This document shows, piece by piece, positions 22,926 to 30,030 of a stretch of DNA of 64,000 nt. The DNA is from Flavobacterium psychrotolerans. GTDB taxonomy: Bacteria; Bacteroidota; Bacteroidia; Flavobacteriales; Flavobacteriaceae. The first letter of the stretch is position 1, and each line of letters opens with the position of its first letter. The stretch spans positions 1 through 64,000 of the forward strand of contig NZ_QCZI01000009.1 in the NCBI RefSeq assembly GCF_003097635.1, written 5' to 3'. A model generated the notes under the pieces. That model saw nothing but the letters and a program-made list of their open reading frames with translations. It had not been told where the DNA came from and ran no database searches. The position numbers were made by a program, and so were the translations under genes.

Positions 22926-25260
22926 TTTTAGAATAACAATCATAATTCTCTTTATTGGATTATCAGGAACTGCCCAAAAAATAGTTCGATACGATTTATA
23001 TGTTAGAGATACAATTGTAACTTTTGGCGATAAACCAAAACACGCCATTGCAGTAAATGGACAAATTCCAATGCCAACTTTAACTTTTACCGAAGGCGAC
23101 ATTGCAGAAATTTATGTACACAATGAGTTAAACGAAGAAACTTCAATGCACTGGCACGGTTTAATGTTACCCAATCAATACGATGGTGTTCCTAATTTGA
23201 CACAAATGCCAATCAAACCCCATACAACATATTTATATAAATTTCCAATTATACAACACGGAACACATTGGTATCACAGCCACACAGGATTACAAGAGCA
23301 AATCGGAATGTACGGTTCATTTGTAATGCTAAAAAAAACCAATGATCCAACTTTTAGAAAAGGAATTGACGATTTGCCAACCGTTCCAATAATTTTGAGC
23401 GAATGGACAGATATGAAACCCGAAAACGTTCATAGAATGCTACACAATGCTTCCGATTGGTTTGCAATCAAAAAAGGAACTACTCAAAGTTATGCAGAAG
23501 CCATACAACAAGGTCATTTCAAAACAAAAGTGACAAATGAATGGAAACGAATGAACGCAATGGATGTAAGTGATGTGTATTACGATAAATTCTTAATAAA
23601 TGGTAAAAACGAAAGTCAATTATCACACTTCAAAGCTGGAGATAAGGTGCGTTTGAGAATTTCAAACGGTGGCGCATCCACCTATTTTTGGCTAACGTAT
23701 GCAGGGGGGAAAATTACTGTAGTTGCCAATGATGGTAATGATGTTGAACCTGTTGAAGTCGATAGATTAATTGTTGCAGTTTCTGAAACCTATGATGTAA
23801 TTATAACCATTCCAGCAGATAAAACCGCTTACGAATTTTTAGTTACATCAGAAGACCGCACAAAATCAGCTTCTTTATATTTAGGTGATGGTATCAAGCA
23901 ATTAACAGCTCCTTTACCCAAGTTAAAATATTTTGAAGGAATGAAGATGATGAATGGGATGATGAAAATGAATGGTGATTTAGATGATATGGGAATGCAG
24001 ATGAGCCTCAATCAAATGGATATGAATGTAGTAATGTATCCCGAAATAACGGGTGAGCTAAAGAAAAAAGGCGACGATAAAATGGAAAATATGAATATGG
24101 AAGGAGATAAAATGAATGGAATGGAGATGAATAAAGAGGAAATGAAAGTTAAGGATGTAGACAAGAAGAAAAAAGCAGGTATGAATATGGGGGACCATAA
24201 AATGGAGGGTATGGACAATCAATATGATTCCAATGCACTTTCTGATATTGTAACCCTAAATTACGCAATGTTAAAATCGCCAACAAAAACTAATCTTCCT
24301 AAAGATGCACCAATAAGAGAATTGAAATTTGAATTGACAGGAAATATGAACCGCTATGTTTGGAGTTTAGACAACAAAGTAGTTTCTGAAGCGGATAAAA
24401 TACTAATAAGAAAAGGCGAAAATGTCCGCATCACAATTCATAATAATTCTATGATGCGCCATCCGATGCACTTGCACGGACACGATTTCAGATTATTGAA
24501 TGGCCAAGGCGATTATGCGCCTCTGAAAAACATAGTGGACATTATGCCTATGGAAACTGACACTTTAGAATTTAATGCAAATGTAAAAGGCGATTGGTTT
24601 TTTCACTGTCATATTTTATACCATATGATGAGCGGAATGGGTAGAGTTTTTACCTATGAAAATCAAGCACCAAATCCCGAAATTCCAAACCCAAAACTAG
24701 CACAACGAAAATTGTTTGCCGATGATAGAAAATTTCATTTTATGGCAGAAAACGATTTTGCAACCAATGGTAATGATGGCGAAGCAATGTATCAAAGCAC
24801 TCGTTGGAGCATTGGCACAGAATGGCGATTGGGCTACAACGATCATCACGGTTATGAAACTGAAACCCACATAGGTAGATACATTGGCAAAATGCAATGG
24901 ATAATGCCTTTTATAGGTTTTGATTGGAGATACCGTAAAATGGGAATAGACGAGCAAGAAAGAAATTTATTTGGACAAACGAATACCAAAGATAACAGAG
25001 CTGTTTTTAGTGCCGGAGTAAATTATACCTTACCAATGCTTATTATGGCACAAGCAGAAATTTTTACTGATGGAAATGTTCGTTTACAATTCGAACGAAA
25101 AGATATTCCAGTTTCCAAACGTTTACGAATGAGTTTAATGTGGAACACCGACAAAGAATATATGGCAGGATTGCGTTACATTGTAAAAAGAAATTTTGGA
25201 ATAACAACTCATTATGACAGCGATATGGGAATTGGATTTGGAGCTAGTTTAAATTATTAA
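22915..25260 (+). CDS. copA: Multicopper oxidase fused to a CopB-like outer-membrane barrel
   Basis: 781 residues, longer than a CopA oxidase (about 600). Signal peptide at 1-20. The four copper-ligand motifs are HWHGLM (near 79), HWYHSHTG (near 117), HPMHLHGHDF (near 519) and FHCHILYHMM (near 564). A Met-rich insert (about 343-430: MKMMNGMMKM, MENMNMEGDKM) is typical of Cu(I)-oxidising enzymes. From about 590 the sequence changes to barrel-like strands ending GIGFGASLNY and resembles CopB. The enzyme should oxidise Cu(I) to the less toxic Cu(II). The barrel would place it at the outer membrane. Its gene overlaps the haem-protein gene by 11 bases. Confidence 0.9.
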   Translation: MRNNFRITIIILFIGLSGTAQKIVRYDLYVRDTIVTFGDKPKHAIAVNGQIPMPTLTFTEGDIAEIYVHNELNEETSMHWHGLMLPNQYDGVPNLTQMPIKPHTTYLYKFPIIQHGTHWYHSHTGLQEQIGMYGSFVMLKKTNDPTFRKGIDDLPTVPIILSEWTDMKPENVHRMLHNASDWFAIKKGTTQSYAEAIQQGHFKTKVTNEWKRMNAMDVSDVYYDKFLINGKNESQLSHFKAGDKVRLRISNGGASTYFWLTYAGGKITVVANDGNDVEPVEVDRLIVAVSETYDVIITIPADKTAYEFLVTSEDRTKSASLYLGDGIKQLTAPLPKLKYFEGMKMMNGMMKMNGDLDDMGMQMSLNQMDMNVVMYPEITGELKKKGDDKMENMNMEGDKMNGMEMNKEEMKVKDVDKKKKAGMNMGDHKMEGMDNQYDSNALSDIVTLNYAMLKSPTKTNLPKDAPIRELKFELTGNMNRYVWSLDNKVVSEADKILIRKGENVRITIHNNSMMRHPMHLHGHDFRLLNGQGDYAPLKNIVDIMPMETDTLEFNANVKGDWFFHCHILYHMMSGMGRVFTYENQAPNPEIPNPKLAQRKLFADDRKFHFMAENDFATNGNDGEAMYQSTRWSIGTEWRLGYNDHHGYETETHIGRYIGKMQWIMPFIGFDWRYRKMGIDEQERNLFGQTNTKDNRAVFSAGVNYTLPMLIMAQAEIFTDGNVRLQFERKDIPVSKRLRMSLMWNTDKEYMAGLRYIVKRNFGITTHYDSDMGIGFGASLNY

Positions 25261-25282
25261 TTTTTTATTAAAGGTTAATTTT

Positions 25283-25316
25283 AAAGTGTTTGTTGTAAAA
25301 GACAAGCACTTTTTTT
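25283..25316 (+). terminator. Terminator of the copper operon
   Basis: An 11-bp stem with one G-T wobble (25283-25293 with 25302-25312) and an 8-base loop is followed by T's to 25316, 22 bases after the oxidase stop. Confidence 0.8.
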
Positions 25317-25458
25317 ATGTGAAATCCATTTAGATCATAACAAACATTATTCCACCATTAGTCTTGATTTATATTTATCTTAAAACAGTGTGCTTTTTTC
25401 GTTTGCTTGTAAAAAGAAAGTTTTACATTCCAATTGCCACTCCTTTGCCAACGCTCCA

Positions 25459-25527
25459 AAAGTTTTTGTACGCCCTAGAACGTTTACGGTTCAAAAGAAA
25501 ATTTGATGGTAGGGCAACAAAAACTTT
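25459..25527. repeat. Hairpin 1 of the gene-free tract
   Basis: AAAGTTTTTGT (25459-25469) and GCCCTA (25472-25477) pair with TAGGGC (25510-25515) and ACAAAAACTTT (25517-25527). A smaller GAAC/GTTC stem sits inside. A 62-codon frame reads through here (25364-25552, TTG start), but its symmetry follows from the hairpin and I do not accept it as a gene. Confidence 0.7.
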
Positions 25528-25534
25528 CCCCCAA

Positions 25535-25632
25535 GCTGTGTTACATAATTGAGTATTATAGTTCATTACAAAGCTTTTATATTGTTTTTTTGTTTTTGCA
25601 ATGAAGCTATAATATCATTTATGTAAAACAGC
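25535..25632. repeat. Hairpin 2 of the gene-free tract
   Basis: The outer arms 25535-25548 and 25619-25632 match at 13 of 14 pairs. The inner arms 25554-25561 and 25607-25614 match perfectly. Confidence 0.7.
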
Positions 25633-25654
25633 CGCTCCACCCAACGCGCTAGCC

Positions 25655-25727
25655 AGTGGCTCCAGGACAACATTTTTTATTGCTTCCTCGCACCGGCCTG
25701 CAATAAAAAAATCCGTCCTTCACCACT
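25655..25727. repeat. Hairpin 3 of the gene-free tract
   Basis: Three stacked stems: AGTGG/CCACT (25655-25659, 25723-25727), AGGAC/GTCCT (25664-25668, 25715-25719) and TTTTTTATTGC/GCAATAAAAAA (25673-25683, 25700-25710). The internal loops are short, as in a structured RNA. Confidence 0.7.
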
Positions 25728-25843
25728 GTCCTTAACAACGTTCGCCATTTCATAGGGAATTTTACGGAACTACCTGCTTTCAAGAACTTTGACGGTCACT
25801 GTTTTTAGCAACTTTGTGTTTAAATCGGTAGTATTTACATTGC

Positions 25844-25917
25844 TTTTATGAGTAAAAAAATGGCTTTAATCTGTAGTTGATTTGCCTATGGATAAAGCCA
25901 TTTTTCTACCCATAAAA
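25844..25917. repeat. Hairpin 5 of the gene-free tract, terminator-like on both strands
   Basis: TTTTATG/CATAAAA (25844-25850, 25911-25917) encloses a perfect stem AAAAATGGCTTTA/TAAAGCCATTTTT (about 25856-25867 with 25893-25905). A-rich then T-rich flanks make it resemble a bidirectional rho-independent terminator. Confidence 0.65.
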
Positions 25918-25929
25918 CCAAAAAAGCCA

Positions 25930-26122
25930 GCAAGAGTGTGATTTTTTATTTGCCAGAACTATTGAAGTAATTGTTTTCACGATGGCCAAGATGCCATAAC
26001 AATTTCGTAGAACATTCTTTGATAACCGAAAATTTAATCATTCCAAGAACGTTTCTGGCATCAAGCCATCATAAAAACAATCAGAAACACCCCAGTAAGC
26101 AAATAAAAAACCACACACTTGC
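25930..26122. repeat. 193-base giant hairpin (hairpin 6)
   Basis: The outer arms 25930-25953 and 26099-26122 pair GCAA..GTGTG..TTTTTTATTTGC with its complement. The inner arms 25970-25996 and 26056-26081 pair ATTGTTTT, GATGGC and GATGCCA with AAAACAAT, GCCATC and TGGCATC. The internal loops are nearly symmetric (16 and 17 bases). No open frame explains it. Confidence 0.75.
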
Positions 26123-26173
26123 CTGAGCTACTGCCTCATCGCACTAGGAATTATTTTTTCATTGTTTTTGTAA

Positions 26174-26239
26174 GTATTGAAAATCACTTTACAACATTTT
26201 CAATAATTAGAGAAATTTGTCAAAAGTAATTTTCAATAC
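26174..26239. repeat. Hairpin 7 of the gene-free tract
   Basis: GTATTGAAAAT (26174-26184) is repeated in inverted form at 26229-26239, an 11-bp perfect match. A minus-strand promoter-like TTG-N20-TACTTTTG (26251-26221) overlaps its right side and would transcribe leftward into hairpins 6 and 5. Confidence 0.55.
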
Positions 26240-26256
26240 CCACAAAATCAACCCCA

Positions 26257-26343
26257 GGAAAGAGTATGAAACTTTAAAGCAGAAAAATAATCGGAATGGA
26301 TTTAAAATTTCTTTTTTCTGCTTTAAAGTTTCATACCCTTTCC
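26257..26343. repeat. 31-bp inverted repeat with one mismatch (hairpin 8)
   Basis: The arms 26257-26287 and 26313-26343 pair at 30 of 31 positions, 24 of them contiguous, with a 25-base loop. The rest of the tract to 26715 is AT-rich with no supported gene. A weak GGATC/GATCC stem sits at 26362-26381. Confidence 0.8.
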
Positions 26344-26715
26344 CAAGAACTTCCTTCTTTCGGATCAACTTTTTTAGATCCCATTTCATAAGAACCCCTA
26401 GGTTGAAAGGAAAATAAAAAAATAAATAAAAAGAAAGTAAAAGTAAGCTCCAGTTTCAAGAAAAGAAAGTTCAAGCCTTCGGTTTTCAATAAAATCTCCA
26501 CCCTACATTTTCGTTTCGCATCAACATTTTTTTAAAATCAAATCTCCACTTCCGAACAAATCTATCTTAAAGACCCGGGTAGTATTTTTTTGAAAAAACT
26601 TGCTTTTCTTGAAACCTCCACTTAAGAGATGACTTTCTTTTTTTTCCTTTTTTCTTTTAAAAAATTTCATATGTGGCTTGTAGTAGCAAGGCGCATCATC
26701 TTAAAAACCGAAAGT

Positions 26716-27138
26716 ATGCCAAATTTCATCATCAAAACGCACCACAAAGACACGCTGTACACCAAACCCCATTTATTCATACTTAACAAAGGGATGAACA
26801 GCGGAAAGCCACAAAAAGAGCCATTTACGAACAGTTTTGTGGTCATTTTTCAAAATGAGGAAGATTGCGAGAGTATTTATTTTGTGGCTTACAGCTTATG
26901 GAAAACCAAGTTTTGGCATCCATTTTTAGTTGGTTCTGTTATTCCATTTTTACGCCTTCCAGATTTCTCAAAAGAGTTTAATCCAAAAGCCAGTTTTATG
27001 ATGCAGGAACACGAAGAACATCAAAAAAATGTCGCAGCTCTCAAGCTTTTAGAGCAAAAAGAAAAACAATTTCACGAAAATATCAACCTTATCAATGATT
27101 TAAGAAGGGTAATTCTGTATCGCTATTCCAAAAAATAA
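26716..27138 (+). CDS. Conserved element protein, DUF6943-like
   Basis: 140 residues from the ATG at 26716. An in-frame ATG at 26629 would add an F/K-rich stretch encoded by low-complexity DNA, so the later start is preferred. It starts MPNFIIKTHHKDTLYTKPHL and has IYFVAYSLWKTKFWHPFLVG in the middle, then a helical, charged C-terminus with EHEEHQKNVAALKLLEQKEK. I recall similar proteins in Flavobacterium mobile regions under the label DUF6943, unverified. No catalytic motif is evident. It follows the hairpin-rich tract directly and is followed by a small gene on the same strand. Confidence 0.6.
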   Translation: MPNFIIKTHHKDTLYTKPHLFILNKGMNSGKPQKEPFTNSFVVIFQNEEDCESIYFVAYSLWKTKFWHPFLVGSVIPFLRLPDFSKEFNPKASFMMQEHEEHQKNVAALKLLEQKEKQFHENINLINDLRRVILYRYSKK

Positions 27139-27168
27139 AAACCAATTTCTAACTTTAAATTTTCACTA

Positions 27169-27348
27169 ATGAAACTATTTATTTTGTACCAAACAGACAA
27201 TTGGAAATCCAAAGCATCAAGAATATGTTTTGGAATTTTCGACACCAGAGCAAAAGCTATTGACAGCGCAAAATGGCAAGATTTATACAACCACAATTCC
27301 GAAGTGGTAGTTTTAGAAGTTACACTAAATCTATTTGAAGAAGTTTAA
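27169..27348 (+). CDS. Small protein, 59 aa, unknown
   Basis: An ATG-started frame of 59 codons, 30 bases after the previous gene and on the same strand. The product starts MKLFILYQTDNWKSKASRIC and contains FDTRAKAIDSAKWQDLY, with a regular alpha/beta pattern and balanced charge, as expected for a real soluble protein. It ends before the leftward terminator of the opposing cassette. No family is recognised. Small proteins of this style often accompany DUF6943-like genes in my recollection, unverified. Confidence 0.55.
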   Translation: MKLFILYQTDNWKSKASRICFGIFDTRAKAIDSAKWQDLYNHNSEVVVLEVTLNLFEEV

Positions 27349-27359
27349 TTTTTAGCCAT

Positions 27360-27389
27360 AAAAAAGCCCAATCCTTACGGTTTGGGCTT
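27360..27389 (-). terminator. Terminator of the leftward four-gene cassette
   Basis: AAGCCCAA (27364-27371) pairs with TTGGGCTT (27382-27389). On the minus strand the stem runs into six T's (27365-27360). Confidence 0.85.
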
Positions 27390-27430
27390 CAATATGGTCT
27401 AATCCAAAGGTCACCACAACTAGAATTAGA

Positions 27431-27607
27431 CTATTTTTTGTGCTTCTTGATGAAAATTTTGAGTACCAAAGATATTAAAAAACTGACTATCGCCCCAAGT
27501 GTGGCAAGAATTATAGTTTTTAGCACATCTTCCGAATGTAAATTCGGCAAAACACTCAAAAATGTACCGCCAGCGGTACCCATTACAGTTGAATTACTGT
27601 GATCCAT
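27431..27607 (-). CDS. Small membrane protein, 58 aa, holin-like
   Basis: An ATG-started frame of 58 codons, last gene of the leftward cassette. The N-terminus is polar (MDHSNSTVMGTAGG), the middle is one long hydrophobic helix (about 29-53, TIILATLGAIVSFLISLVL), and the end is strongly basic (FIKKHKK). The size and the basic C-terminus resemble small phage holins or membrane spacers. The start codon follows the stop of the preceding gene with no gap. Its place beside a second small hydrophobic protein and a DUF5675 protein suggests a lysis-like or export role, which is inference. Confidence 0.6.
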   Translation of the reverse strand: MDHSNSTVMGTAGGTFLSVLPNLHSEDVLKTIILATLGAIVSFLISLVLKIFIKKHKK

Positions 27608-27811
27608 CTATTTTTCGGTTGTCAATTGGCTAACTGCCGAAATTACACCACCAGCAACAGCCAAATATCCTGCTGCCGAAGTAACAATGACTGGCAAAGC
27701 AATTGGAGCAGCCAAAACAGTTCCGCCAACGGCGGCCAATGCCAAACCAATATTTCGAAGCACTTTGAAAAATTTTGGAGTTGGAGCTTTCGCTCTTTTT
27801 ACTACATTCAT
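27608..27811 (-). CDS. Small hydrophobic Gly/Ala-rich protein, 67 aa
   Basis: 67 residues. A basic N-terminus (MNVVKRAKAPTPKFFKVLRN) leads into one or two Gly/Ala/Val-rich membrane segments (about 21-60, LALAAVGGTVLAAPIALPV and AAGYLAVAGGVISAV). It starts 4 bases after the DUF5675 gene and abuts the next small membrane gene. The composition is typical of phage-like holins or of membrane-active small proteins. Family unknown. The conserved four-gene order, if confirmed elsewhere, would be the best guide. Confidence 0.65.
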   Translation of the reverse strand: MNVVKRAKAPTPKFFKVLRNIGLALAAVGGTVLAAPIALPVIVTSAAGYLAVAGGVISAVSQLTTEK

Positions 27812-27815
27812 AAAT

Positions 27816-28238
27816 TTATTTTTTTGTCATTTCCATTTGGGAATCTGATTTAACAATCAATTGAACACTTTCATTATTACTTAAAGCTTTATAAACCAAA
27901 TCTTTTAATTTGGTAAAAGCTTTTCGAGACATCAGACCTAAACCTGGTCCTGAAAGTTTCGTTACTGGAGCAATACAACCATTCAATTCTCGCAAAGCAT
28001 TATTGGCAGGATGAAATAGAATTAAACTTCTGTTTTTTACTTCCAAAACCTCCAAATGCCATTGAAATTTCTTGCTGTATCGCTTTTTTATAAAATATTT
28101 CCCTTCCGGAATGCAGGAAACTTTCGTTTCGTTATTCTTCCAAGGTAATTCAATGGTATTACAAATAAATTTACCCTCGCATTCGAGTTTACCATTCGTT
28201 CCATCGGGGAAATAAGTTCTAGTTATCGAGAGAACCAT
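27816..28238 (-). CDS. DUF5675 family protein
   Basis: 140 residues, with no signal peptide. The central FPDGTNGKLECEGKFICNTIEL and IPEGKYFIKKRYS, and then LILFHPANNALRELNGCIAP, match my memory of DUF5675. In that family a conserved H...GC(I/L) arrangement recalls L,D-transpeptidase (YkuD) active sites. Such proteins occur in phage and phage-like clusters. The start codon overlaps the previous gene's stop (TAATG), which couples the two. A cell-wall-directed activity is possible, but neither catalysis nor export is shown. Confidence 0.7.
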   Translation of the reverse strand: MVLSITRTYFPDGTNGKLECEGKFICNTIELPWKNNETKVSCIPEGKYFIKKRYSKKFQWHLEVLEVKNRSLILFHPANNALRELNGCIAPVTKLSGPGLGLMSRKAFTKLKDLVYKALSNNESVQLIVKSDSQMEMTKK

Positions 28239-28996
28239 TATACACCGCTATCTACTTTTACAATCGATAATGGATTGTAAGAGCCATTTTTCAACGCATA
28301 CATTTGACCATTTACCTCTTGGTAAAATTCCACTCCCAAAGCTAAAAACAAAGGTTTGGTACTGGCAGGAGTTACAGGATTTGAATGATTGATAGCAACT
28401 GATGCATTGATATCCCAAGGTAAAATAGCCGTTTCTGAATTTGAAGCAACAAAAGTTTCAGCTTCAAAATCAATTTCTGCACCTGCAGAAATAACTTTAT
28501 AATGAGTGGCTCCACTAGGTGCTGCAATCATATTCAAAGGAACAAATGAAGCTAAATCAACAATAATATCACCCGTTACACGGTTGATAGTTGCCACAAA
28601 AGGAGCAAACAAGGTAGTACCTAGTTTTCCACCAATGTTGAATTCAAAACCTGCTAAAAGTTCGGCTTCGCCATCAATTACATTTCGCAATCCTCTTACA
28701 CTAGTGGTATCAGCTTGGATAACTTTAACCATTTGCTGCGTCAAACGACTAACCATTCTGCTGTCCGCAGAATTCAAAAGCAAGGCTCTAAATGCTGTTC
28801 TCAAAATCTTCCCAGCTTTTCCCGCTCGACCAAATTCAGAACCATTTTCACGTGTTCTTTGAAACGCAGGATCGCTCGCAATTCTGCTCGCATCGATGCC
28901 TCCTTTTTCACGTGCTAAATGACCATCTTTGGTCTTGTAAAAAGTAATATCTCCGATAGTACCTTTTAATTTAATTATGCCTTTCTGTCTTGCCAT
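28238..28996 (-). CDS. Conserved Bacteroidota protein starting MARQKG, possible structural or secreted protein
   Basis: 252 residues, first gene of the leftward cassette. The N-terminal about 60 residues are distinctive: MARQKGIIKLKGTIGDITFY, then KTKDGHLAREKGG and a helix ENGSEFGRAGKAGKILRTAF. The rest is beta-rich and Ala/Thr/Val-rich with few charges (FNIGGKLGTTLFAPF, VVDLASF-like strands, SIVKVDSGV end), as in capsid, tube or surface-layer proteins. I recall many Flavobacterium homologues annotated only as hypothetical. It is coupled by TAATG to the DUF5675 gene. A particle or fibre subunit released by the downstream holin-like proteins is a speculative reading. Confidence 0.6.
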   Translation of the reverse strand: MARQKGIIKLKGTIGDITFYKTKDGHLAREKGGIDASRIASDPAFQRTRENGSEFGRAGKAGKILRTAFRALLLNSADSRMVSRLTQQMVKVIQADTTSVRGLRNVIDGEAELLAGFEFNIGGKLGTTLFAPFVATINRVTGDIIVDLASFVPLNMIAAPSGATHYKVISAGAEIDFEAETFVASNSETAILPWDINASVAINHSNPVTPASTKPLFLALGVEFYQEVNGQMYALKNGSYNPLSIVKVDSGV

Positions 28997-29112
28997 AATT
29001 TCTAAAATTTAGATTAATAAATTGTCTAAATCATCTTTCTGTTGCAACATCTTCCGATTGATTTCTAGACAAATTTTAGCCAATTAAACAGAATAAAAAA
29101 GCAAGGACAGTT

Positions 29113-29139
29113 CCATATGTCGCAAAGCGACACAAATGG
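29113..29139. repeat. Short hairpin in the gap before the attR-side gene
   Basis: TGTCGC/GCGACA (29118-29123, 29127-29132) with outer CCAT/ATGG. Apart from this and the promoter below, 28997-29296 contains nothing that I can support. Confidence 0.45.
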
Positions 29140-29219
29140 CTTAAATCAACATAAATACCTGTTTAAAAGCATCATAAACCGATATAAATTGCAGAAGAAT
29201 TTTATATTTCAAAAAATAT

Positions 29220-29227
29220 TACTTTTG
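29220..29227 (+). promoter_or_regulatory. -7 element for the attR-side small gene
   Basis: TACTTTTG matches TAnnTTTG and lies 70 bases before the start codon at 29297. A partial dyad (GCTTA/TAAGC) lies between them. Confidence 0.45.
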
Positions 29228-29296
29228 TAGAACCTTAAACATTGCTTACTAGCAAGTATAAGCTAATCAAAGCCTAGTCAAAGGCATAGATAATGT

Positions 29297-29500
29297 ATGA
29301 AAATTGAAAAACAGAGGATTTGCATTTATCCGAAAGACATACAGCGCATAACAGGAAAGAGTTATCGCCAAAGTACCAGATTGATGCAAAAAGTAAAAAC
29401 TGACCTCAACAAGCTCGAAAATGAGTTCCTAACTATCGATGAGTTTTGTTTGTATGCGGGATTAAAATATGAACAAGTAGCTCACTTAATTTTTGGTTAA
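29297..29500 (+). CDS. Small conserved protein near attR, candidate directionality factor
   Basis: 67 residues: MKIEKQRICIYPKDIQRITG, then a helix SYRQSTRLMQKVKTDLNK and NEFLTIDEFCLYAGLKYEQV. The TIDEFCLYAGLKYEQVAHLI part has helix-turn-helix spacing, with the first half as a possible second DNA-contact element. I recall similar small proteins across Flavobacteriia without a named function. It is 230 bases from the attR core, at the opposite end from the integrase, so an excision or end-binding role is conceivable. The separate excisionase-like protein at 15570 is a competing candidate. Confidence 0.6.
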   Translation: MKIEKQRICIYPKDIQRITGKSYRQSTRLMQKVKTDLNKLENEFLTIDEFCLYAGLKYEQVAHLIFG

Positions 29501-29651
29501 AATGCAGATAAAATACCAACTACATTTTTACCATTGTAGATAAACAAATCGTTAAATAACTAGTTCATTTTTTAGTCTTGATGCTTTAGTATTCAGATTA
29601 TTATGCTTATATTTGACTACTTTGAATTTAAGATAATTGTATCCTAATAAA

Positions 29652-29699
29652 GAGGTGTCAGTCGAGGTGTCACTTAAATAAAATACTTTGCGAAGTATT
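29652..29699. promoter_or_regulatory. Right arm-type sites of the recombinase plus hairpin (candidate)
   Basis: Tandem GAGGTGTCA (29652-29660) and TCGAGGTGTCACT (29662-29674) mirror the left-end arrangement at 430-450. They are followed by a perfect AATACTT/AAGTATT hairpin (29682-29699), 30 bases before the attR core. Confidence 0.55.
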
Positions 29700-29728
29700 G
29701 GTTTTATTGGTATCTTTTGTAGCAAACA

Positions 29729-29745
29729 AATCCCTCTTTCTCCGC
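29729..29745 (+). other. attR core
   Basis: Exact 17-base copy of the tRNA 3' end (312-328). The next bases are GA rather than the CA that completes CCA at attL, so this copy cannot serve as a tRNA end. It marks the right boundary of the element. Confidence 0.85.
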
Positions 29746-29767
29746 GAAATAACTTTCAAAAGTTATC

Positions 29768-29805
29768 AAAACCTCGAAAATCATACGATTTTCGGGGTTT
29801 TTTCT
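29768..29805 (+). terminator. Terminator just outside attR
   Basis: A 12-bp stem (ACCTCGAAAATC/GATTTTCGGGGT, with one T-G pair) is followed by a T-run. It was probably the terminator of the tRNA gene before the element inserted, since it stands at the same distance from the core as the one at 351-386. Confidence 0.75.
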
Positions 29806-30030
29806 TTTAACAAACTTCCAAAATATTCATTCTTAATCAAAAATCAAGAGACTAAATCGAGACCCTATAAAATTATCAAATTCTGGGTCTCGCTAAATTG
29901 ACAGAATTATAGATTGTCAAACTACAGCAATAAGCAGTAATAGGCAGTTCAATCACTTCTTCAATATATGAACATCTTGTTTTGTGGCAAACCTTACAGT
30001 AAATTAATTCATAACTAAAAGGTTACCAAA

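Larger units (their letters stand above)
312..29745 (+). mobile_element. Integrated element with metal-resistance cargo, inserted in tRNA-Ser
   Basis: About 29.4 kb bounded by a 17-bp direct repeat of the tRNA 3' end (312-328 and 29729-29745). A tyrosine recombinase sits next to the left end, and similar arm-type repeats occur near both ends. Inside are Zn/Cd efflux genes, copper-handling genes, an excisionase/replication-like block, a DUF3800-nuclease pair and a phage-like small-gene cassette. No relaxase, VirD4/TraG or conjugation genes are visible, so it is best called an integrative element of uncertain transfer mode: mobilisable element, satellite, or reduced ICE. It has no recognisable metal-responsive regulator. 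Confidence 0.85.

Noticed and set aside
25364..25552. 62-codon frame with TTG start after the copper operon
   Set aside because: It lies across hairpin 1 and hairpin 2, lacks a ribosome site or promoter, and its composition follows the inverted repeat.
26207..26417. Opposing 60-66 codon frames reading the same peptide-like pattern on both strands
   Set aside because: Their mirror-like products (YETLKQK and related) are a direct consequence of the 31-bp inverted repeat at 26257-26343.
25261..26715. CRISPR array in the repeat-rich tract
   Set aside because: The repeats are inverted pairs of different sequence, not direct repeats with regular spacers, and no cas gene is present.
29698..29901. 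67-codon frame across attR
   Set aside because: It spans the attachment core and the old tRNA terminator, so it is not a gene.
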